Shown here in pieces: positions 55,999 through 62,202 of a stretch of 64,000 nucleotides of DNA; position 1 is the stretch's first letter; every line of letters starts with the position of its first letter. This DNA comes from Corynebacterium lactis RW2-5 (GTDB taxonomy: Bacteria > Actinomycetota > Actinomycetes > Mycobacteriales > Mycobacteriaceae). Position numbers and translations under genes: made by a program. Location of the stretch: positions 930,001-994,000 of the forward strand of contig NZ_CP006841.1 in assembly GCF_001274895.1 (NCBI RefSeq), written 5' to 3'. The notes under the pieces are model-generated. The model had not been told where the DNA came from, searched no databases, and saw only the letters and a program-made list of their open reading frames with translations.

Positions 55999-56793
55999 AT
56001 GAGCTTTTTCGAGCAAATTGCTGCCGCGTTGGATCGTGACGGCATCGAAAGCCGTGTGAACGATGACACACTGTTTGTGCCGATTACTTCTGACCTGGAA
56101 GTTCAGTTTGTCACCATCGATGAAAGCATCCCGGCCGCTGAAGTATATGTCGCCGCCGCAGACGTAGATGATGAAGACGATGAGTTCGAGGCTGTGCTCG
56201 TCTCCGCCGTTTTTTCTGTTGAAGACGCGGTAGCCGCTGTGGCACATCACGTTGCGACGGATCAGGTTGTTGGATTGTTACGCACTCTGCTGGACGGTGA
56301 TGACGATCGCCTGGCAGATTTGGCCTTCGAGCAGGACCCGGAGGAAGCGACGCTGCTGACTGCCGAAGTTGGCGATTCTTCTTCGGTGCAGGTCCTGGTG
56401 ACTGCTCACAACAACATTCCTAGCGCTCATGTTCGCTTCATCTCCCAAGATGCGAATCTGGATGACATCGTGGATCAGGCAATCGCGGAGTTCTGGGATT
56501 CCGATACCGAAACGGTTCTGACCGACGATGACCGCCGGCGTATGTTTGCTGACCTTTATGCCGATGTTCAGGATTTGCGCAATGAGGTGCTCACGCTGGG
56601 CTCCTTCGAGGATTTCGACAAGTTGCTCGACGTTTTGGCGCTCGTGGTCGACCGAGCAGAAGACTGGGAAGACCAGCTGGCGCCTGTAGATGACGGTTAC
56701 GCCGAGTACTTCTACTCTGATCACCTAGACGCCTTCGCTCATGATCATGACGAGGATGATGAAGATGAAGAGGGCGAAGAAGCAGAGGACTAG
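55999..56793 (+). CDS. Highly acidic protein of unknown function
   Basis: The 264-residue protein has strong GGGAGGA upstream of its ATG. The first part, MSFFEQIAAALDRDGIESRV, alternates helices and strands in two similar halves and recalls YbjN-type folds, though I would not assign it firmly. The C-terminus is dominated by Asp, Glu and His (from DHLDAFAHDHDEDDEDEEGE to the end), which may bind metal. It lies 102 bases after the FhuF-like gene on the same strand. Confidence 0.68.
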   Translation: MSFFEQIAAALDRDGIESRVNDDTLFVPITSDLEVQFVTIDESIPAAEVYVAAADVDDEDDEFEAVLVSAVFSVEDAVAAVAHHVATDQVVGLLRTLLDGDDDRLADLAFEQDPEEATLLTAEVGDSSSVQVLVTAHNNIPSAHVRFISQDANLDDIVDQAIAEFWDSDTETVLTDDDRRRMFADLYADVQDLRNEVLTLGSFEDFDKLLDVLALVVDRAEDWEDQLAPVDDGYAEYFYSDHLDAFAHDHDEDDEDEEGEEAED

Positions 56794-56844
56794 GACCTCG
56801 TAGATCTGGTTTCGCGGCAGCACTGATGCCGTCCCGTCGCGCAC

Positions 56845-57393
56845 TTATGCAGCATAGGGGCGCGGCGAAAACAGTGCTTCTGGTGAAGGTAAAGGGCGCC
56901 CGTCACGCGTGCCGACCCAGCTAAAACGGTAGCCAGGTACCGATGGCACGGTGCCATCTTCATGAATCCTTTGGGCATCCATCCTGCGATGCATGGCCTC
57001 GACCACGCTTCGGGCACAGCGCCGATTAGCCAGCTCCGTCCGGTTACCCTTTCCACCACTCAGGTCGACGATCTCCGTAGCGGTTTTCACTCTGACCGAT
57101 ACGGAGAAAATGAACATGGGTTCTTCCTTGAGTAGCAGGTACTCCGCATAGTCCCGCGAGAGCCGGTCGATGAGTGACCGGGGGATTTTTATTCGCGATG
57201 TGCGGACGGTGACCCTGTGCCCGTCGGGAAGCGAAAAGGTGTGGTCGAGCGCGCCGTGGTTACTATGGCGGCCTGCGCAGGGGTGGCGGAGAAATGTGGA
57301 GACTAGCGCGAGATCCTCGGAGCAGGCGGCGCGGTAGCGTTCGGTCAGTGCGGGTAGGGGGAAGTGTAGGTCTTTCACAGTGCCTTTGGACAT
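56845..57393 (-). CDS. Unrecognised 182-residue protein behind a LexA-box-like site
   Basis: The product begins MSKGTVKDLHFPLPALTERY and is basic, with no membrane segment or signal. CARSVVEAMHRRMDAQRIHE is a clear amphipathic helix. I recognise no family. Its interest is regulatory: a LexA-type dyad lies 44 bases upstream of its start, so it may be induced by DNA damage. The coding sequence has normal codon use and no overlapping better frame. Confidence 0.6.
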   Translation of the reverse strand: MSKGTVKDLHFPLPALTERYRAACSEDLALVSTFLRHPCAGRHSNHGALDHTFSLPDGHRVTVRTSRIKIPRSLIDRLSRDYAEYLLLKEEPMFIFSVSVRVKTATEIVDLSGGKGNRTELANRRCARSVVEAMHRRMDAQRIHEDGTVPSVPGYRFSWVGTRDGRPLPSPEALFSPRPYAA

Positions 57394-57436
57394 GGCTGCA
57401 AGTTATCGAACAGTGCGGACCTCACACGCCGAAGGT

Positions 57437-57452
57437 TTGAACAAATGTTCGA
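57437..57452 (-). promoter_or_regulatory. LexA (SOS) box-like dyad
   Basis: Read on the minus strand this is TCGAACATTTGTTCAA. The actinobacterial LexA site has the form TCGAAC/AANNTGTTCGA, so only one position departs. It lies 44 bases before the ATG at 57393 and about 200 bases before the first protease. The nearer, minus-strand gene is the likely target. Confidence 0.6.
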
Positions 57453-57462
57453 ATTTGGGCGT

Positions 57463-57482
57463 GGGGGGTGCAAAGGGGGGGG
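57463..57482 (+). promoter_or_regulatory. G-run element upstream of the first secreted protease
   Basis: Six G (57463-57468), TGCAAA, then eight G (57475-57482). The inner GGGGGTGCAAAGGGGG is identical to 9890-9905. Nearby GGG (57457-57459) and GGGG (57492-57495) would complete a quadruplex pattern. RamA-type binding or length variation of the G8 tract are possible. Confidence 0.45.
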
Positions 57483-57575
57483 TATCCAAAAGGGGTTCTT
57501 CCTGGCACTTTGTTCGCATTGAGCCACGTTTTGGTAACAGGTTCTGCCCTCGCCTGGGGATTCGAAAATAGCCTA

Positions 57576-57604
57576 TTTCAAAGCAAAGAATTCTTTATTA
57601 GGGT
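57576..57604 (+). promoter_or_regulatory. Candidate promoter of the first protease with palindrome in its spacer
   Basis: TTTCAA (57576-57581) and TAGGGT (57599-57604) are 17 bases apart. The 12-base perfect palindrome AAAGAATTCTTT (57585-57596) fills the spacer, where a bound protein would block RNA polymerase. Both the promoter and operator readings are inferred. Confidence 0.4.
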
Positions 57605-57652
57605 GGCAGGCGTTCCAGTATCAAAAAGATAAGAATGTGAAAGAGTTATCTC

Positions 57653-58678
57653 ATGAAGCACTCTCGACGCTGTGCGATGGTCGCAGCGGTGCTGACTGCG
57701 GTGGCAGTGTTTGCATCGCCCGCGGCCGCTGCTCCAGTGGTTGGGCCGGGGGACCCGATTAGGTCTCCCATGGCGGATAGTCCGCAGGAAAATAACCGTT
57801 ATGTCGGTGTTCCTATGTGCTCGTCAGGAGTTCCGGGGACGGTGACTGATCACTTTGGGGAAAAGCATCGCGTCATGCTGACGGCCGGACACTGCGTGAA
57901 TTCGCAGAATGTTCCGGGGCTGCCCATCGTCAATGGCGAGGTCTACGTTCCGACTAAGCAGGGTGACCAGCATATCGGTAAGGCTGGTGCGCATCGCTTT
58001 GAGGTTCCGGTAGATGACAACAATCCGTCTACTCTGTTGCGGGCTTTTAATGGGGCCGACTACGGATTTATTGTTCTTGACCCCGAAGTTGCAACGACCG
58101 CGGCTTCTTACTCAGAAGATGAAAACGGTGAAAGTCGTGGGGAGCCAGTGGTTATGACTGGAATCCAGGATAATCGCACACTGGAGCCGGGTGAGGTTTC
58201 GGTTGATAACTTGGGCAAGCCAATTTGTATTGACGGTTCTCGCACTAGTCGGTCTTGCGGGCATCAGGTGTTCCGTGCTCGTAATGGGGTCTGGTCAGTC
58301 GGGCTGGGGATGGATCACGGTGACTCGGGCGGAAATGCCTACAATCCCGAGACAGATGAGGTCATTGGCGTGAACTCGATGGTGATTGGTCCGATTTCAC
58401 GTGTTCAGCCTGCTGATGTGGCAATCGAAGAAGCCTATGGTGTGCCTGATGGGCAAGTAGCGGAAAATTTCCAGGTATCTGATAGTTCCGCGCAACGCAA
58501 TACGGAATATCGGACTATTTCAGAGGACAGCGCTGCAAATGCGGACTACCAAGCTCGTCATCCCAAACCATTAGAAGAGCAGATTCCAGGCCTTTCTCCG
58601 GACTTGGGAAGCTTGGATTTGCCAGGCCTGCCCGATATTGCGGATTTTCAGATGCCTGCTGGCATTTCAGGAGTCTGA
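57653..58678 (+). CDS. Secreted trypsin-like serine protease (first of a tandem pair)
   Basis: The 341-residue protein has a Sec signal peptide with cleavage near AAA-APV at about residue 27. The chymotrypsin-fold triad is complete: H80 in MLTAGHC, D136 in GADYGFI and S225 in DHGDSGG. Cys residues at 56/81 and 192/202 can pair as disulfides. After the protease domain, from about residue 265, comes a tail with Pro-Leu-Gly clusters (GLSPDLGSLDLPGLPD). No cell-wall sorting signal or membrane anchor is seen. The coding sequence is poorer in GC than its neighbours. Confidence 0.88.
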   Translation: MKHSRRCAMVAAVLTAVAVFASPAAAAPVVGPGDPIRSPMADSPQENNRYVGVPMCSSGVPGTVTDHFGEKHRVMLTAGHCVNSQNVPGLPIVNGEVYVPTKQGDQHIGKAGAHRFEVPVDDNNPSTLLRAFNGADYGFIVLDPEVATTAASYSEDENGESRGEPVVMTGIQDNRTLEPGEVSVDNLGKPICIDGSRTSRSCGHQVFRARNGVWSVGLGMDHGDSGGNAYNPETDEVIGVNSMVIGPISRVQPADVAIEEAYGVPDGQVAENFQVSDSSAQRNTEYRTISEDSAANADYQARHPKPLEEQIPGLSPDLGSLDLPGLPDIADFQMPAGISGV

Positions 58679-58681
58679 TAT

Positions 58682-58735
58682 AGGTATCACTGTAAGGATT
58701 AAGCATTCAGGTGATACCTGAGCGTATTCCTTACA
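58682..58735 (+). repeat. Interleaved double inverted repeat between the two proteases
   Basis: AGGTATCAC (58682-58690) pairs with GTGATACCT (58711-58719), and TGTAAGGA (58691-58698) pairs with TCCTTACA (58728-58735). The order A-B-A'-B' means the two stems cannot form as separate simple hairpins; they are either alternative folds or a pseudoknot, or two protein sites in DNA. Confidence 0.7.
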
Positions 58736-58820
58736 ATGGATTTCATCCGTCTAATCTGCGTTTCAGGATGGCGAAACCCGCACGCTGAAACCCTAACGAG
58801 GAATGGAAGTGGTAAAGGAT

Positions 58821-59948
58821 ATGAGAATTACAAAGAAGTCTGTAGTCATCGCTGCAGCGGTGGCTACCTCGGTGGGGGGATTCGCGCCCGCGGCCATTGC
58901 CGCTCCGAATGTAGAGAAGCCGGTAATTGGACCGGGGTCTCCGCTACGCATGCCGTTCCCAAGCAACCCGGAGGTTGAGGGGCGACATGTCGGAAACCCA
59001 ATGTGCTCCCTCGCCGTACCTGGAACAGTTGTTGATGCGGAGGGGAAGTCGCATCGTGTGATTATGACTGCTGGGCACTGCCTGAAGGCTGAGGACGAGA
59101 AGACCAAGGAAAAGCTTAGTGGCAAGTACTTCATTCCCACGAAGCATGGAGATGTCTTGGTAGGGCAGGACGGTCTGGCCACCGATGTGATGCCCTCGGA
59201 GGAAGACATTCAGAACACAAAGTCAGCCGGGGAATTCTTCAATACCCTGTTCAACTCGGGTGATTACGGTTTCATTGAGGTCAACGACAATGTAGAGACC
59301 ACCTCTATCTCTCATTCCGTCGACGAATTCGGTGAGGTTCACGGCGAGCCGGTTCAGATTGTAGGGATTCAGGACAACCGTACCCTGGCTCCGATGGAGA
59401 TTTCCTTCGACAACGCGGGCCAGCCTGTATGTACGGATGGCTCCCGTTCTGGACGTAGCTGTGGCTTCCAGATGTTCCGTGTCCGCAACGGTGTGTGGGC
59501 AATCGCTCCGATTGATCATGGCGATTCCGGCGGAAACGCCTACAACCCGGAGACTCGCGAGGCCATTGGTATCAACTCGATGGGTCTTGGCCCAATTAGC
59601 CGCTTCCAGCCTGCCGATGTAGCCCTGGAGGAGGCCTACGGAATTCCGGACGGCCAGGTCAACGAGCGCTTCAAGGTTGCCCAGTCCAACGCTCCGCAGT
59701 CTGAGTTCCGCACTATTGATGAGGACTCGAAGTTCTCCGAGCAGCACAAGCCGAAGGAAGGCTCCAAGCTGGGGCCAATCGCCGACGTTCTCCCAGAAGG
59801 CGTCGAGATTCCTGATGAGGTAGGTAATCTCATCCCGGATCTGCCATCGCCGCAGCTGCCGGGAGCGGGTGCTGAAGCTCCGTCGTCGCCGTCCCTGCCG
59901 GGGCTCGACTCCGTCATCGGGCAGGCCGGAATCCCCAACCTGTTCTAG
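58821..59948 (+). CDS. Secreted trypsin-like serine protease (second of a tandem pair)
   Basis: The 375-residue protein is a close paralogue of the preceding one, sharing for example GIQDNRTL, PADVA-EEAYG-PDGQV and DHGDSGGNAYNPET. Its triad is H86 (MTAGHC), D148 (SGDYGFI) and S236 (DHGDSGG). A Sec signal ends near residue 28 (AIAAP). The C-terminal tail is longer, with LIPDLPSPQLPG repeats and GLDSVIGQAG. Starts at 58803, 58809 or 58821 are possible; 58821 is used because it gives the cleanest signal peptide and has AAAGGA close by. A terminator follows. Confidence 0.88.
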   Translation: MRITKKSVVIAAAVATSVGGFAPAAIAAPNVEKPVIGPGSPLRMPFPSNPEVEGRHVGNPMCSLAVPGTVVDAEGKSHRVIMTAGHCLKAEDEKTKEKLSGKYFIPTKHGDVLVGQDGLATDVMPSEEDIQNTKSAGEFFNTLFNSGDYGFIEVNDNVETTSISHSVDEFGEVHGEPVQIVGIQDNRTLAPMEISFDNAGQPVCTDGSRSGRSCGFQMFRVRNGVWAIAPIDHGDSGGNAYNPETREAIGINSMGLGPISRFQPADVALEEAYGIPDGQVNERFKVAQSNAPQSEFRTIDEDSKFSEQHKPKEGSKLGPIADVLPEGVEIPDEVGNLIPDLPSPQLPGAGAEAPSSPSLPGLDSVIGQAGIPNLF

Positions 59949-59980
59949 TCCGCTCGGCTAGCTGCCTACTCGCTTCGCGC

Positions 59981-59992
59981 CGCTTGCCGACG
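59981..59992 (+). repeat. Intergenic copy of the interspersed 12-mer (plus orientation)
   Basis: CGCTTGCCGACG lies 32 bases after the second protease, before its terminator, outside any supported coding sequence. Confidence 0.6.
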
Positions 59993-60003
59993 CTTTCTCC
60001 ATC

Positions 60004-60038
60004 GCCCCTTCTCGCTGCAGCAGCGGGGAGGGGCTTTT
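60004..60038 (+). terminator. Rho-independent terminator after the second protease
   Basis: GCCCCTTCTCGCTG (60004-60017) and CAGCGGGGAGGGGC (60021-60034) form a 14-base stem with two G-U pairs and a CAG loop, followed by TTTT. The same bases include GGGAGG, which could serve the next gene as a ribosome site. Confidence 0.8.
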
Positions 60039-60043
60039 GCGAT

Positions 60044-60982
60044 ATGTTCTTACATATGAAACAAAATGACTGCGGACAATCCGATGTTGAATTGGAGCTC
60101 GTTCGTAAGCTGGTGCGAGATGCGGATCCAACAGGAGAGAGGTTTGCGCGAGTTTTCCGGCAGACTTATTACCTTCTCTATAACGGTCAAAAGACAGGTC
60201 GGTACCGCTGGGATCAGCTCTATAAGACTGAGAAAACGCATTTCGGGACGTTGATTGAGATAGCGATTCGGCATGAGTTCTCGGACATCATCGCCGATGG
60301 AGTTCAGAAGCATCTGGACTATCGAATTGGGGGAAATGACGTGGACTGTAAATTCTCGATGAATAAGGCATCCTGGATGATTCCGGTTGAGGCGGTAGGT
60401 GAAATTATCATCGGATTGCATTCGTCGGATGAAGATTCTTGTTTCAGTGTATGTGTAGAGAGGGCCTCCGAGAACCGCTTGACTCAGGGGACTAATCGCG
60501 ATCGAAAGCGTACTTTTACCAAGAAGGCTCGGTCTGAGATTGAGTGGATTTTTAATGATGCTCCACTACCGGTTAACCGGTTGCTTCATTTGTCGGAGGA
60601 TGCCCGGGATGAGATTTTCTCACTGGGTTCAGGGCAGAAAAGGGTCAATGAGTTCTTTAGGCAGTCGCTGGGGCTCGTAGTAAATCGCGAGGATATAGCT
60701 ACGGTGGCTCAACAGAAGGACTACATGAAAAGGGTCCGCGGAAACGGCGGTGCACGTACAGCGTTGAGGCCTGAAGGGATCGTTATACTTACCGGCAAAT
60801 ATCATTCGGAGCTCGCGTTCAAGCTTTCGAGGCAGAAGCTGCGTCCGGATGAATTGCTTGCGCTGAGGCTTGCGCCCTCTGATGGAAAAGCTTCCAGGGG
60901 TTCTCAGGCTTCGATCGAGGGAGCCTGGTGGAAAGTAGCGGAGCCCGACGACCCAATTGTTGAAGCTCCGAACGTGAAATGA
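60044..60982 (+). CDS. NaeI-family type II restriction endonuclease
   Basis: The 312-residue protein resembles NaeI along its length: LYNGQKTGRYRWDQLYKTEK, then THFGTL, LDYRIGGNDVDCKFS (D92, D101, K103, and upstream E72 as nuclease residues), ATVAQQKDYMKRVRGNGGAR, and RPEGIVILTG in the DNA-binding C-terminal domain. NaeI cuts GCCGGC and needs a second site as effector. NaeI's ligase-like motif LxDG is LYNG here (residues 45-48). The start is ATG 60044 or 60056. It lies 160 bases ahead of the matching methyltransferase, and GC is lower than in flanking genes. Confidence 0.88.
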   Translation: MFLHMKQNDCGQSDVELELVRKLVRDADPTGERFARVFRQTYYLLYNGQKTGRYRWDQLYKTEKTHFGTLIEIAIRHEFSDIIADGVQKHLDYRIGGNDVDCKFSMNKASWMIPVEAVGEIIIGLHSSDEDSCFSVCVERASENRLTQGTNRDRKRTFTKKARSEIEWIFNDAPLPVNRLLHLSEDARDEIFSLGSGQKRVNEFFRQSLGLVVNREDIATVAQQKDYMKRVRGNGGARTALRPEGIVILTGKYHSELAFKLSRQKLRPDELLALRLAPSDGKASRGSQASIEGAWWKVAEPDDPIVEAPNVK

Positions 60983-61043
60983 TGCAGCGATTCGAAGCGC
61001 CAACTGAAAATAAGTAGAATCGCTTGAGAAATAAGCAATCAGT

Positions 61044-61059
61044 TCGAATTAATGTTCGA
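61044..61059 (+). promoter_or_regulatory. LexA-like dyad upstream of the methyltransferase
   Basis: TCGAATTAATGTTCGA has both TCGA ends and departs from the actinobacterial LexA site at two positions. It comprises two TTCGAA hexamers 12 bases apart (61043-61048 and 61055-61060); a third is at 60991-60996. It could bind LexA, the methyltransferase or another controller. Confidence 0.45.
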
Positions 61060-61142
61060 ATGATGGTTGTGTTTAATCCGGATACTGGGCTAATTTTCCG
61101 CCTTAAGGCACCAGGTAGCTTTGTTTGGGGAAGGAGACAAAG

Positions 61143-62144
61143 ATGGCGCATCTTACGTCTTTGGAGATCTGTGCTGGGGCGGGCGGACAGGCGCTCGGAC
61201 TTGAACAGGCGGGTTTTCACCATGTTTGTACTGTCGAAAATGATCCGGATGCTTGCAATACGCTGCGACTAAATCGTGATAACGATTTGATTCCCAGTGC
61301 CGCGAGGTGGAATGTGCGTGAAGATGACGTGCGCAATCTCGTCGGCGCTGATTTTGAGGGAATCGATTTGTTTGCAGGCGGAGTGCCGTGTCCCCCTTTC
61401 TCGATTGCAGGCAAACAGCTTGGTGCTGATGATGAGCGGGATCTTTTCCCGAAAGCGCTGGAAATAGTGGCTGGGGCGTCACCGAAAGCAGTACTACTGG
61501 AGAACGTTAAGGGGCTGTCTCAGCCAAGGTTCAAGACTTACCGCGCTTCAGTGATAAACGAGCTAAATCGACTGGGATATGAGTCGCACTGGCGCCTAAT
61601 CTACGCTTCTGAACACGGGGTGCCCCAGCTTCGTCCGCGCTTCGTGCTGGTGGCCTTAAAGGAAGAATTCGTACCGTATTTTCATTGGCCGGAACCGGTA
61701 GGAGAAGCGCCGACGGTCGGCGACACGTTGAAGAAAGAAATGGGCTCTCGGGGTTGGCGCGGAGCTGATGAGTGGGCGAAGAATGCCGATAAGATTGCTC
61801 CGACGCTTGTTGGAGGGTCTAAGAAGCACGGTGGCCCTGACGTCGGTCCTTCCCGCGCACGAGAAGCATGGGCCAAGCTGGGAGTTAAGGGATCGTCCAT
61901 TGCGGAATTTCCACCATCGGAAGACGATCCGGTGGACCAACCGCCACGCTTGACGGTAGCGATGGGTGCTTTGATCCAGGGGTTTCCGCCAGAGTGGCGT
62001 TTCTCAGGTAAAAAGACTGCCGCTTGGCGACAGGTCGGGAATGCGTTCCCTCCGCCGGTAGCACGTGCACTAGGAACTGCTATTTCGGATGCCCTTAACA
62101 AGCAGACGGTGTCGTTGGCGTACCAGGACATGATTGCCGTCTAG
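61143..62144 (+). CDS. C5-cytosine DNA methyltransferase of the NaeI-type system
   Basis: The 333-residue enzyme protects DNA by methylating cytosine at C5. Motif I is LEICAGAGGQALGLEQAGF, motif IV is GGVPCPPFSIAG with catalytic C83, motif VI is LLENVKG, and motif VIII is LRPRFVLVAL. The C-terminal GFPPEWRFSGKKTAAWRQVG and NAFPPPVARAL are motifs IX-X. The target recognition domain lies at about residues 185-270. AAGGAG precedes ATG 61143 at the right distance. With the upstream endonuclease it makes a complete system, presumably for GCCGGC. No Vsr gene is attached. Confidence 0.93.
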   Translation: MAHLTSLEICAGAGGQALGLEQAGFHHVCTVENDPDACNTLRLNRDNDLIPSAARWNVREDDVRNLVGADFEGIDLFAGGVPCPPFSIAGKQLGADDERDLFPKALEIVAGASPKAVLLENVKGLSQPRFKTYRASVINELNRLGYESHWRLIYASEHGVPQLRPRFVLVALKEEFVPYFHWPEPVGEAPTVGDTLKKEMGSRGWRGADEWAKNADKIAPTLVGGSKKHGGPDVGPSRAREAWAKLGVKGSSIAEFPPSEDDPVDQPPRLTVAMGALIQGFPPEWRFSGKKTAAWRQVGNAFPPPVARALGTAISDALNKQTVSLAYQDMIAV

Positions 62145-62164
62145 TAACTTGCGCGCTTAGTTCC

Positions 62165-62179
62165 GGGGCGGGTCGCCCC
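62165..62179 (+). terminator. Short GC hairpin after the methyltransferase (weak terminator)
   Basis: GGGGCG (62165-62170) and CGCCCC (62174-62179) surround a GGT loop. There is no T run, and the MFS start follows 23 bases later. It may stop transcription partly or affect the next gene's leader. Confidence 0.35.
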
Positions 62180-62202
62180 GCCAGCCAGAAAGGACGTCTA
62201 CC

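Noticed and set aside
57421..57652. tRNA or small RNA gene in the protease upstream region
   Set aside because: TTCGAAT recalls a T-loop, but no acceptor or anticodon stem pairs around it; the LexA-type dyad explains the sequence better.
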